A stretch of 9,996 bases of DNA from Oligoflexia bacterium (GCA_903842755.1 CAIMNF010000413.1:1-9996); one strand, 5' to 3'. Shown: positions 1 through 7,443, counted from the first letter of the stretch. Translations and numbers: made by a program. Notes: generated by a model from the sequence alone, not told the origin.

Positions 1-679
1 AGGCGCTTAAACACTGTTGCTCGGAAGGCTTCCAAAGGACCGTAGTCCCCACCAAGGCTGGGGCTGCTGGCAAGTTTGCAGCAATCGCCGTAAAATTAAA
101 GGGCGTCACCGCAAAAACAAATCCCTCTAGCGGCCGATAATCGACTTCATTTTGAATACCAGGGACACTCAAGGGTTGATCCGAAATCAGCCGTTCATAG
201 AACGAAACATTAAACCGTAAAAAATCAATCAGCTCACAGGCCGAGTCCACTTCTGCTTGAAAAACATTTTTAGATTGCCCTAGCATGGTAGCCGCATTCA
301 GCGTGGAGCGCCATCCTCCAAACGAACCGGAAGCCGACAAAAGATCTGCAGCTTTTAGAAAAATCGTTGCGCGTTCTTGCGAAGAAAACAGCTCCCATTC
401 CCGTTTTGCCTTAAGCGAAGAGGCGATTGCGGCTTTCATTTCATCTACTCCGGCCAAATGAACCCGGGCAAGCACATGGCGATGATCGTGCGGCATTCGT
501 ACTTCAAAAATATTACCAGTCCTGATCTCTTGCCCGCCAATGATACAGGGTATCTCCACCACTTCGGATTGAATACTTTTTAGGGATTGCTCAAGTTCCG
601 TTCGCTCTTTACTTCCAGGCAAATATCCGTAGATAGGTTCGTTATACGGGTGTGGAGTTTTGTAAATGAGATCGGTCAT
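1..679 (-). CDS. pruA: L-glutamate gamma-semialdehyde (1-pyrroline-5-carboxylate) dehydrogenase, N-terminal part, truncated by window edge
   Basis: This is an aldehyde dehydrogenase that oxidises glutamate semialdehyde (from P5C) to glutamate with NAD+, the second step of proline catabolism, in the cytoplasm. Only the first 226 residues are in the window; the family is about 540 long, so the catalytic Cys and Glu lie beyond the left edge. The visible part closely follows the mitochondrial ALDH4A1 type rather than the PutA type. It has a GQSKNVFQAEVD segment (134-145), ELIDFLRFN (149-157), SVPGIQNEVDYRPLEGF (171-187), the Rossmann-side VTPFNFTAIAANLPAAPAL (191-209) and the cofactor-binding WKPSE (216-220). 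The ATG at 679 is preceded by a GAAGGGA Shine-Dalgarno and lies 13 bases after the stop of the carbinolamine dehydratase gene, so it is probably cotranscribed with it. The family call is firm; the gene symbol is by function. Confidence 0.93.
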   Translation of the reverse strand, partial: MTDLIYKTPHPYNEPIYGYLPGSKERTELEQSLKSIQSEVVEIPCIIGGQEIRTGNIFEVRMPHDHRHVLARVHLAGVDEMKAAIASSLKAKREWELFSSQERATIFLKAADLLSASGSFGGWRSTLNAATMLGQSKNVFQAEVDSACELIDFLRFNVSFYERLISDQPLSVPGIQNEVDYRPLEGFVFAVTPFNFTAIAANLPAAPALVGTTVLWKPSEQQCLSA

Positions 680-692
680 AAAAATCCCTTCT

Positions 693-1001
693 TTAAATTA
701 AAGGCAACGCATTAATGAGTTTCGCGAGTTCAAAATCTTTTTGAGTCAACCCTCCAGCGTCGTGAGTGGTTAGTGCCAGGCGAACTTTATTCCATTGAAT
801 GAAAATATCCGGATGGTGATTTTTTGATTCTGCCAGCAGCCCCACCGCATTGACAAAGAGGAGGGACTGAGGAAAACCGGTTGAAACGAAGGTTTTTTCT
901 ATTTCTCCGGCAGAATTCAATTTCCAATCGTCGGCACTCTTTAGCTCTAAATCAATCTGATTGGGCGTAAGCTTCGACCCTTTGACTTGACCTTCACTCA
1001 T
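693..1001 (-). CDS. phhB: Pterin-4a-carbinolamine dehydratase (PCD/DCoH family)
   Basis: A 102-residue enzyme, full family length. It dehydrates 4a-hydroxytetrahydrobiopterin (or the matching bacterial pterin) to quinonoid dihydropterin, recycling the cofactor used by phenylalanine hydroxylase. The family signature is intact: the active-site His pair and Pro in NHHPD (61-65), W70, V73, the second His in TTHD (78-81), and GGLT (83-86) followed by D89. Its ATG overlaps the oppF stop as ATGA (998-1001). An AAAGGA Shine-Dalgarno (1010-1015) sits inside the end of oppF, so translation is probably coupled to the transporter. The next gene, P5C dehydrogenase, starts 13 bases later. No phenylalanine hydroxylase gene is visible, so the link to phenylalanine breakdown is inferred; the protein could instead serve another pterin-dependent enzyme or have a moonlighting role. 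Confidence 0.93.
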   Translation of the reverse strand: MSEGQVKGSKLTPNQIDLELKSADDWKLNSAGEIEKTFVSTGFPQSLLFVNAVGLLAESKNHHPDIFIQWNKVRLALTTHDAGGLTQKDFELAKLINALPLI

Positions 1002-2011
1002 GAATCATTTCCTTTCGCGTAAAAACAAGAAGCAGAATGATATCCTTTGCCGACTTTTTCAAGGGAGGGCGCTTGCTCCTTACAGTTCGGTCGAACCGAG
1101 GGGCATCGGGGATGAAAATAACAACCGGAGGGCGGGTGAATTGGGGACGGAACATCGCCCTGCAAAATAATACGCTCTTTTTTATAAAGTGGATCAGGAA
1201 TAGGAATCGCCGACAACAAGGCCTTCGTGTACGGGTGCATCGGATTCGAATAGAGTTCTTCGCCATCTGCAATCTCCGCAATTTTTCCTAAATACATTAC
1301 GGCTACTCGATTAGAAATATGCTCCACCACCTTTAAATCGTGTGCGATAAACAAATAGGTAAGCTTGAGCTCCTTCTGCAAATCCTGGAGTAAATTTACA
1401 ATTTGCGCTTGAATGGAAACATCAAGGGCAGAAACTGGTTCATCTAAAACTAAGAAGTCAGGCTCGACTGCAAGTGCCCGAGCGATACAAATTCTTTGCC
1501 TTTGACCACCAGAAAATTCGTGGGGATACCGGGAAATCGCTTCTTGGCGAAGACCCACCAAGTCCAGGAGATGGCTAATTCGTTTCCCTCGTTCCGCTCG
1601 ATTCGACGCTAATTGATGAATTTCTAACGGCTCGCCTAAAATTTCTTCTACCGTCATTCGTGGATTCAAGGAAGCAAAAGGATCTTGAAAAACAATTTGC
1701 ATGTTTCGCCTAAGGATTCTCATTTGCGTTGTGCTGAGCTTCGTAATGTCTTGGCCCTTAAAAAGCACCTCCCCAGAAGTGGGTTCAATCAACCGAAGGA
1801 TGCATCTCCCTAAGGTGGATTTCCCACAACCCGATTCGCCGACCAAACCTAAAGTTTCACCCTTATAAAGATCAAACGACACATTCGAGACCGCTTGCAC
1901 CGCTGCCAATTCCCGACCAAAGAGTCCCCCTTTGATGGGGAATCGTTTCACTAAATTTTTTACGGATAGCAGCACTTCTTTGTTTTCGGTAATTTCGCTA
2001 TTTTCGCTCAT
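998..2011 (-). CDS. oppF: Oligopeptide/dipeptide ABC transporter ATP-binding protein, OppF/DppF type
   Basis: One of the two ATPase subunits that power the OppBC peptide importer on the inner face of the cytoplasmic membrane. From the ATG at 2011 (337 residues) all nucleotide-binding motifs are present: Walker A GESGCGKST (58-66), Q-loop in VFQDP, ABC signature SGGQRQR (167-173), Walker B LVLDEP with D190/E191, and switch His in AHD (H224). The C-terminal oligo_HPY extension begins around HPYTKALLSAIP and carries four cysteines (297, 303, 310, 329), a pattern linked with a [4Fe-4S] cluster in some Opp/Dpp ATPases. A GTG at 2020 is an alternative start that adds three residues; neither start has a strong Shine-Dalgarno. 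The paralogue oppD is immediately upstream, and the stop overlaps the next gene's start, giving translational coupling. Whether the substrate is dipeptides or oligopeptides cannot be read from the ATPase. Confidence 0.94.
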   Translation of the reverse strand: MSENSEITENKEVLLSVKNLVKRFPIKGGLFGRELAAVQAVSNVSFDLYKGETLGLVGESGCGKSTLGRCILRLIEPTSGEVLFKGQDITKLSTTQMRILRRNMQIVFQDPFASLNPRMTVEEILGEPLEIHQLASNRAERGKRISHLLDLVGLRQEAISRYPHEFSGGQRQRICIARALAVEPDFLVLDEPVSALDVSIQAQIVNLLQDLQKELKLTYLFIAHDLKVVEHISNRVAVMYLGKIAEIADGEELYSNPMHPYTKALLSAIPIPDPLYKKERIILQGDVPSPIHPPSGCYFHPRCPSVRPNCKEQAPSLEKVGKGYHSASCFYAKGNDS

Positions 2012-2029
2012 GACGCTCACTTTTCTTTT

Positions 2030-3040
2030 TTAACCGGTCGCTTGAGTGCATCGCACTTGCCGAGTAGCCGACAAGGAGGTTAACTCAGGCTCGGTGCCCT
2101 TACACTCCGGTTTTACAAACTTGCACCGCTCCTGAAACCGACATCCTGCCGGCAAATCCAGCAAATTTGGAACAATTCCAGGAATAGGTTCGAGCCTTGT
2201 TTTCTTCACTTTTCCAGTCGGGTCCTTATTTAAAACTGGAATACTATTTAATAAGCCTTGAGTATACGGATGCTTGGGACTTGCGAAAAGGTCGTGTACT
2301 AATGCCCGTTCCACGACCTTCCCCGCATACATGACCACCACTTCATGGGCCATTTCCGCAACGACTCCCAAATCGTGTGTAATTAACAGAATGGCCATTC
2401 CCACTTTTTGTTGAAGGTCCCTTAAGAGATCCAAAATCTGAGCCTGAATGGTAACATCCAGCGCCGTTGTAGGCTCGTCCGCAATCAAAATTTCAGGGTT
2501 GCACGACAAAGCCATCGCGATCATCACCCGCTGCCTCATACCGCCGGACAATTGGTGTGGGTAATCTTTTATTCGTTTATCGGGTGCAGGAATTCCCACT
2601 AGCTTTAAACTTTCAATTGCTTTATTGACCGCTTCACTTTTCGACAAATCCTGATGCAAGCGGATCGCTTCAACCAATTGATTACCGATCGTAAAGACTG
2701 GATTGAGTGACGTCATGGGCTCCTGAAAGATCATCGAAATGCGATTCCCCCGAATTTTCCGCATTTGCTCCATCGGCAGCTCTAATAAATCTTTCCCGTG
2801 AAATAAAATTTTACCTCCGACGATTTTTCCCGGAGGATTTGGAATCAACCTCATCAACGACAACGAGGTCACACTTTTTCCGCAACCGCTTTCACCAACG
2901 ATTCCTAACGTTTTCCCCCGATAAAGGTCAAAGCTGACCTCATCGACGGCCTTTACTTCGCCCCGGTCCGTATGGAATGATGTTCTTAAGCCTTTGACCT
3001 CTAAAATTTTTTCCATCTTATTTTCTTCACCCTTTTCCAT
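2030..3040 (-). CDS. oppD: Oligopeptide/dipeptide ABC transporter ATP-binding protein, OppD/DppD type
   Basis: The second ATPase of the peptide importer. Counting from the ATG at 3040 (336 residues) it has Walker A GESGCGKSV (49-57), Q-loop MIFQEP, signature SGGMRQR (165-171), Walker B ILIADEP (D188/E189), D-loop TTALD and switch His ITHD (H222). The variants FQEPM and GGMRQR are typical of the OppD/DppD branch, in contrast to FQDPF and GGQRQR in OppF. A C-terminal oligo_HPY domain starts near HPYTQGLLNSIP and has cysteines at 300, 306, 313 and 331, spaced almost as in the OppF partner. The start is ambiguous. A TTG at 3046 would overlap the oppC stop; the ATG at 3040 has GGGGA seven bases upstream; an ATG at 3016 would give an N-terminus (MEKILEVKG) most like family members. 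The stop is 18 bases before the oppF ATG. Confidence 0.94.
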   Translation of the reverse strand: MEKGEENKMEKILEVKGLRTSFHTDRGEVKAVDEVSFDLYRGKTLGIVGESGCGKSVTSLSLMRLIPNPPGKIVGGKILFHGKDLLELPMEQMRKIRGNRISMIFQEPMTSLNPVFTIGNQLVEAIRLHQDLSKSEAVNKAIESLKLVGIPAPDKRIKDYPHQLSGGMRQRVMIAMALSCNPEILIADEPTTALDVTIQAQILDLLRDLQQKVGMAILLITHDLGVVAEMAHEVVVMYAGKVVERALVHDLFASPKHPYTQGLLNSIPVLNKDPTGKVKKTRLEPIPGIVPNLLDLPAGCRFQERCKFVKPECKGTEPELTSLSATRQVRCTQATG

Positions 3041-3042
3041 GG

Positions 3043-3906
3043 TCAAATCCCCGCCTTCGGGTCGAGCGCATCCCGTAAATAATCCCCTAAAACATTAATT
3101 GCAAACATCAGTAAAAACATAGCACAAGTCGCCCCAGTCAACTGCCACCATCTTCCGGCAGAAAGTTCTCCTTTAGCATCATCAATCATTTTTCCCCAAC
3201 TGGGTAAATCCTGCACCCCCAAGCCAAGGTAGGACAACAACACCTCGGACCTTATCGCAAACTCAATCATAAAAGACATGCTTAGAATCACTTGATGACT
3301 AACATTCGGCAACAGGTGCTTAAAAATTCGGTTCGCGTGGGTCGCGCCCAAGCTTTCCGCGGCGACCAAGTACTCTCTTCTTTTGTGTTTGAGTACTTCA
3401 CCTCGTAGAATTCGAGCCAAGGAAATCCAGCTCGTCGCAGTGAGTGCAATATAAACTGCAGTCATCCCTCGACCCAGCGTATAGCTAATTGCAATCAGCA
3501 ATAAAATACTCGGAATTGAAGACAGTGTCGTAATAAACCAAACAATCAGATCATCAATCCAGCCGCCGAAGTACCCTGCCACACACCCAAAAAATATTCC
3601 GATTGGCGCGCTTAAAAAAGCGGTAACGATCCCAACACTTAACGCAACTCGAGTCCCCTGAATAACTTTGTAAATTACGCTTCTGCCTAAAAAATCTGTC
3701 CCGAGCAAGAACTTAAAACCCCGTCCAAAACCAGGCTCCACGTAAGGGCCTGCAATGGGAACATTCCAGGATTCGGCAAATCCCAAAAACTGCGCAGAAA
3801 AAGCAACCACTAAGAAAAACAAGATCATCAGAATACAGCCCAGCGCTACTTTGCTGTCCAAAATCCGCTGCACTGCTTGTCCCCAAAGTCCACGCCGTTT
3901 CGCCAC
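3043..3906 (-). CDS. oppC: Peptide ABC transporter permease, OppC/DppC type
   Basis: An inner-membrane permease of 287 residues that forms a heterodimer with OppB. A cytoplasmic basic N-terminus (MAKRRG) leads into a first membrane segment near 21-40. The periplasmic loop has the OppC hallmark LGTDFLGR (68-75). Five more hydrophobic segments follow. The EAA coupling loop runs over about 179-200 with AAESLGA (182-188), which contacts the ATPases. The C-terminal hallmarks YLGLG (226-230) and LGDYLRDALDP (273-283) are present. It starts with GTG at 3906, which has a good AAGGGG Shine-Dalgarno seven bases upstream overlapping the end of oppB; only three bases separate the two genes. Its stop is two bases from the chosen oppD ATG. 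This tight packing is typical of a cotranscribed transporter. Confidence 0.94.
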   Translation of the reverse strand: MAKRRGLWGQAVQRILDSKVALGCILMILFFLVVAFSAQFLGFAESWNVPIAGPYVEPGFGRGFKFLLGTDFLGRSVIYKVIQGTRVALSVGIVTAFLSAPIGIFFGCVAGYFGGWIDDLIVWFITTLSSIPSILLLIAISYTLGRGMTAVYIALTATSWISLARILRGEVLKHKRREYLVAAESLGATHANRIFKHLLPNVSHQVILSMSFMIEFAIRSEVLLSYLGLGVQDLPSWGKMIDDAKGELSAGRWWQLTGATCAMFLLMFAINVLGDYLRDALDPKAGI

Positions 3907-3909
3907 TCG

Positions 3910-4854
3910 TTAACCCCTTTTTCCTAAGCTCATGCGTGGATCTACCAGCCGATACAAAATATCGGTAAACAGCGTAGTGATGATATAGATTAGCGAAATC
4001 ACGGTCGTCATCGCTTTAAGGACCGGAAAATCGGAATTATTGACCGCATCCACCGTCATGCCCCCGATCCCGGGAATTGAAAAAAAACTTTCAAGCAAAA
4101 TTGATCCCAGCACTAGGTAAGGAATTTGGATGACCACATAGGTAATGACCGGGATCATGCTATTTTTAAGGACATGTTTTAAATATACCCACTTTTCCTC
4201 TAAGCCTTTTGCTCGAGCAGTTCGAACGTAGTCTTGGTTAATTTCTTCGATCATTGAATTTCGAAAGAATCGAATATCGGAACCCAAATTTAAAAGGACA
4301 GAAATTAAAACCGGAAGAGCAAGATAATTGATCCGCTCAGGCCACTCGGAACTATAACCCGAAATCGGAAAGAGATGGAGCTGATGAGCTAATACATATT
4401 GCCCAAAAAGAATATAGGCCAAACCGGGGAGGCTCATCAATAGGACGAAGAGGACGAGGGAAAAGCGATCAATCCAACGTCCGCGATAGTATGAAACAAC
4501 TAAACCGATCGTAATCGATAGAAACGCGGTAATAAAAAAAGCGGGAATGGACAAACTGAGCGTGGGCCAAATTCCGTTCCAAATCTTTTCCCGAATCACT
4601 TCTCTCGTTGTGTAACTTTTTCCAAAGTCAAACGTAACAATTTGTTTTAAATAATCTCCGAATTGCACAATCAAAGGCTGATCTAAGCCAAGTTCCGCTC
4701 TTACGGCCGCAATTCGTTCCGCGGTCGCGTGTTTACCCACCATCATTTGCGCTGGGTCGCCACCCACTAAGTTAAACAGAGTAAAAACAACCAGGGCAAC
4801 GCCAAACATGATTGGGATAGAATAGATTAATCGCCTAATGAAGTATGCCCACAT
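3910..4854 (-). CDS. oppB: Peptide ABC transporter permease, OppB/DppB type
   Basis: The first permease of the importer, 314 residues, the usual family length. The N-terminus (MWAYFIRRLIYSIP) followed by a membrane helix to about residue 28 and LVGGDPAQ is characteristic of OppB/DppB/NikB. Further membrane segments lie near 98-121, 131-155, 177-192, 234-252 and 281-301. The EAA loop is DYVRTARAKGL (208-218). The conserved LLESFFSIPGIGG (253-265) and the terminal LVDPRMSLGKRG are in place. The ATG at 4854 has no recognisable Shine-Dalgarno, yet a promoter-like -10 element lies eight bases upstream (see the promoter feature), so the transcript may be leaderless. It is the first transporter gene, 49 bases after the LolB-like gene. 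No substrate-binding protein gene adjoins the cluster. Confidence 0.94.
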   Translation of the reverse strand: MWAYFIRRLIYSIPIMFGVALVVFTLFNLVGGDPAQMMVGKHATAERIAAVRAELGLDQPLIVQFGDYLKQIVTFDFGKSYTTREVIREKIWNGIWPTLSLSIPAFFITAFLSITIGLVVSYYRGRWIDRFSLVLFVLLMSLPGLAYILFGQYVLAHQLHLFPISGYSSEWPERINYLALPVLISVLLNLGSDIRFFRNSMIEEINQDYVRTARAKGLEEKWVYLKHVLKNSMIPVITYVVIQIPYLVLGSILLESFFSIPGIGGMTVDAVNNSDFPVLKAMTTVISLIYIITTLFTDILYRLVDPRMSLGKRG

Positions 4855-4862
4855 GGGCTAAC

Positions 4863-4892
4863 AATATATACCTATTTGCACCAAACACTCAA
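4863..4892 (-). promoter_or_regulatory. Candidate sigma70-type promoter before oppB
   Basis: Read on the minus strand, TTGAGT (4887-4892) and TATATT (4863-4868) are separated by 18 bases; a TATATA alternative (4865-4870) gives 16. The match is 4/6 and 5/6 to consensus. It lies in the 49-base gap between the LolB-like gene and oppB. Only eight bases separate the -10 box from the oppB ATG, which would make the leader zero to two bases long. This is pattern matching only. Confidence 0.4.
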
Positions 4893-4903
4893 TTAGCTTT
4901 TCG

Positions 4904-5581
4904 CTACTCGCGCGAGTCTCTTGATTTCCAAGTCCATCTGAGCGTGCCTGCCTCTGTTACGACTCGAACCTTTTTTGCATAGTTTTGATTTAAATCCCAC
5001 TCTTCAACGGTTAACTGAATCTTTTGGGGGTCAATCGAAACTTTTCCGGGAACGTTTCGCCCTTCCGATTGCACCCGCTCAAAAGTCCACGATTGTACTC
5101 CGGTATCCAAAGAAACGATCGCCCCCTGAGCCGTGACTTTGCGCCAGTTGCCTGGGCTAGGACAGGGCAACTCACCTCGAATCAGTTGCACAAGGACTTG
5201 AGCAGGAATTCCCATATAGAACTGAATTCCGGTTCTATTATACTTTGGCTTAGAAGTGGACTGCACAGACAACCCATCCGAATTCCCGGAAATTTGGCCC
5301 ACGGTGCCTCCCAGTATATTGGTTACCTCCAAAACAAATTGTCCGCTTTTGTCTAGAGCAACAGAGGCGGGGAACTGCCCCTTAAACTCTTGCGTGTCTG
5401 CGCGAACGATCATTTGCCCCGCAATTGCGCTTTCGTGAATCTCGGGAGAACAATATTGATTTAGCCATTTTTCTGCAGTTTGCGCCGTCAGCGTATCCTG
5501 AGCCAATTTTGGAGCCGTTGAGCACGAACCAACGAACCCCATTGAGAGTGCGGCCAACAGGTCAAGCAATCGATTTGACAT
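4904..5581 (-). CDS. LolB-like outer-membrane lipoprotein (probable lipoprotein insertase or relative)
   Basis: A 225-residue predicted lipoprotein. A short signal peptide ends at the lipobox VGSC with lipidated Cys20; Ser at +2 fits outer-membrane sorting. From memory of E. coli LolB, three blocks match in order: the strand-turn LEVTNILGGTVGQ (84-96) versus LLLTNPLGS, the GIPAQVLVQLIRGELP segment (124-139) versus the LolB MP..SLRQWILG helix, and the late WTFERV...VPGKV...IQLTVEEW blocks (165-195) versus W.V.Y...MPAN..IKLKMDNW. LolB accepts lipoproteins from LolA and inserts them in the outer membrane. A tail of about 30 residues past W195 exceeds E. coli LolB. It lies 21 bases downstream of a TPR lipoprotein gene, the same order as lbcA-lolB in Pseudomonas, which strengthens the call. 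Similarity is weak; a different LolA/LolB-fold lipoprotein remains possible. The ATG at 5581 lacks a strong Shine-Dalgarno. Confidence 0.66.
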   Translation of the reverse strand: MSNRLLDLLAALSMGFVGSCSTAPKLAQDTLTAQTAEKWLNQYCSPEIHESAIAGQMIVRADTQEFKGQFPASVALDKSGQFVLEVTNILGGTVGQISGNSDGLSVQSTSKPKYNRTGIQFYMGIPAQVLVQLIRGELPCPSPGNWRKVTAQGAIVSLDTGVQSWTFERVQSEGRNVPGKVSIDPQKIQLTVEEWDLNQNYAKKVRVVTEAGTLRWTWKSRDSRE

Positions 5582-5602
5582 GAGACCATCATGCCCGATT
5601 CT

Positions 5603-7390
5603 CTATTTTTCTTCAACTGATGCCGGGGCCCGAACATTTTCGCCCCTTAGTGACGTTTCTACTGCAGTCTTATTTAACAGTTGAGCAATTTGTGATTGCA
5701 CCGCTTGGGCACGCTCTGGCATTTGATTTCGAATGTAAACCTCGACTAAATGCTCGAGAATTGCCTGCTCATCTGACTTGAGACTTGCCGCTTTTTCTAA
5801 GTAAACCATTGCTTCCTTCGAATGGCCCAACATAAACTGGTTCCACCCCATGCTGTCTAAAATAAACGGGCTTCGGGGTTCAATCTTCAATGCTCGTTTC
5901 AAAAGCTCTTCCGCATCTTTCAGCCGCACCCCCTGACTCGTCCACGTGTAGGCAACAAAATTAAGTGCATCCGCGTGATTTGGATTTTGAATTAAGATTT
6001 TCTCCATTTCCACGATAGCTTCATCCGCTTGGCCTAATTTATCCAAGATCGCCCCATAGTAATAACGAAGTTTCTCGTTATCTGGAAAAAACTTAAGTCC
6101 GTTAGACAGGTCAATCGCCGCACTTTTCCACTCGTGATCTGTCTCATGCAAACTCGCCGCTGCAAGATAAAACCCAGGATTTTCTGGAGCTTTCTTTATT
6201 GCATCATTTAACACTTGGTACGCTTGCTCCTTTTGAAGGAGCTTTCGGTAAAGCCCTGCTGCATGGATAGTTGCATCCTCGAAAAGCTTAGAATCTGGAG
6301 AAACCTTTAACAAATAAACGATCGACTTAAGCCACTCGTGAGACTCTTCATAAACTGCAGCTAAATAATAATTGACTTTGTCGGAGTCCGGAACTTTTTT
6401 TAGGATCCCCTCGAGCACCTCTTTTGCCTTAGACCAATCCTGCTTTTGCATCAGCACTAACCCCAGTTTAAGCTGTGTATTCAAGTCCTCAGGATCGATC
6501 GCCGTCATGATCTCGAACGTTTTTTGGGCGAGTTCTAACTCATTTGATTTTAAGTAAAGAATGGCAAGCCGTCCCGCAACCTGTAGGTCTTGCTTCTGAT
6601 CCAATTGCTCCTGATAAAGATCGAGAGCTTTTTTCGATTCACCGTGCGTCTCAAAAATCATGCCCAGCGCTAAGGTCGCTTGTGAAAACCCAGGTCTCAC
6701 TTCCAAAGCCTTCCTAAAATCCGTAATCGCTCCAGCAACGTGATTTTCAGCTTGTTCGAGCTTGCCCGCGTAATACCAAGCCGCAGCCGAGTCTTTCACC
6801 TTTGCCAAAAACCCCCTTAAAAACTTTAAGGCCTCGCGCGACTGATCTTTTTCTATTAAAATTTGAGCTTTGAAAATTGCGGCCTCGTCACTCGTTGGAT
6901 CGGCTTTTAAAACCAAACTATACTGCTCTAACGCTGAATCGGATTCATTATTCATCGAGTAAATACCGCCTAAAATCAGCCGAACTTCGATCATCTTTGA
7001 GTCAATTTCTAGTGCTTTTTTGCAATATTCAATTGCTAAACTCATCGACCCTTTTTTAAGGTATTCCGCTCCCAACCTTGAAAGGATAATTGCGGAGTGG
7101 GAATCGTACGCGAGCGCGGCCTGATATTCCTCAATCGCTTTTTCTACCTGACCTTCGGTGGAATAGGCTTGAGCTAAGGCGAAGTGATACTCAGAAGTTG
7201 CAGCGAATGGGTGTTGATCCCATTGAGCCTGAGCTGAGGGTTTGGAGCTGTGACTCACTTCGTCATTATTTTTATTTGGAACCTTTTCATCAATCGTTGC
7301 GCAGCCAACAAGGAACAACAAAAGCGGAACGAGTGGTTGGAAAATCAAAATTAATTTAAATCTTTTCAACCCCTTAATCAATAAGCCCAT
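5603..7390 (-). CDS. TPR-repeat outer-membrane lipoprotein, LbcA-like
   Basis: A 595-residue protein. A basic N-region (K6, K9, R10, K12) and hydrophobic stretch lead to the lipobox LVGC, lipidation Cys30, then a short polar linker (31-65). The rest, about 66-565, is a nearly continuous array of tetratricopeptide units (for example YSTEGQVEKAIEEYQAAL at 76-93). The C-terminal units include ALNFVAYTWTSQG (475-487) and ILDSMGWNQFMLG (510-522), a pattern conserved in proteobacterial TPR lipoproteins of the PA4667/LbcA kind. In Pseudomonas aeruginosa LbcA is the outer-membrane adaptor that binds the CtpA protease, and its gene sits beside lolB, as here. A similar adaptor role is inferred only; TPR arrays diverge easily, and no protease gene is nearby. 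The ATG at 7390 has a GGGAGG Shine-Dalgarno ten bases upstream. It is the first gene of the minus-strand string. Confidence 0.82.
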   Translation of the reverse strand: MGLLIKGLKRFKLILIFQPLVPLLLFLVGCATIDEKVPNKNNDEVSHSSKPSAQAQWDQHPFAATSEYHFALAQAYSTEGQVEKAIEEYQAALAYDSHSAIILSRLGAEYLKKGSMSLAIEYCKKALEIDSKMIEVRLILGGIYSMNNESDSALEQYSLVLKADPTSDEAAIFKAQILIEKDQSREALKFLRGFLAKVKDSAAAWYYAGKLEQAENHVAGAITDFRKALEVRPGFSQATLALGMIFETHGESKKALDLYQEQLDQKQDLQVAGRLAILYLKSNELELAQKTFEIMTAIDPEDLNTQLKLGLVLMQKQDWSKAKEVLEGILKKVPDSDKVNYYLAAVYEESHEWLKSIVYLLKVSPDSKLFEDATIHAAGLYRKLLQKEQAYQVLNDAIKKAPENPGFYLAAASLHETDHEWKSAAIDLSNGLKFFPDNEKLRYYYGAILDKLGQADEAIVEMEKILIQNPNHADALNFVAYTWTSQGVRLKDAEELLKRALKIEPRSPFILDSMGWNQFMLGHSKEAMVYLEKAASLKSDEQAILEHLVEVYIRNQMPERAQAVQSQIAQLLNKTAVETSLRGENVRAPASVEEK

Positions 7391-7437
7391 GATGCTGTGG
7401 CCTCCCGTTACTTTCTTTTCGACAGAACGTCCACAAA

Positions 7438-7443
7438 ACTATA
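7438..7443 (-). promoter_or_regulatory. Possible -10 box for the TPR-lolB-like gene string
   Basis: TATAGT on the minus strand matches the -10 consensus at 5 of 6 bases and would give a leader of roughly 40 bases with the GGGAGG ribosome site inside it. No good -35 hexamer sits at the usual distance (AAATTG at 17 bases), so this is a weak call. Confidence 0.22.

Noticed and set aside
377..583. Plus-strand 68-codon reading frame opposite the P5C dehydrogenase gene
   Set aside because: The minus strand encodes conserved aldehyde dehydrogenase sequence throughout this interval; the plus frame is a shadow.
994..1281. Minus-strand 95-codon reading frame within the oppF gene
   Set aside because: It overlaps the C-terminal coding region of oppF in another frame, has an Arg-rich composition without family resemblance, and oppF itself is intact.
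1037..1291. Plus-strand 84-codon reading frame opposite oppF
   Set aside because: Antisense shadow of a well-conserved gene, no ribosome site and no recognisable domain.
5024..5438. Two overlapping plus-strand reading frames opposite the LolB-like gene
   Set aside because: The minus-strand frame has a lipobox, LolB-like blocks and operon spacing; the plus frames have none of these.
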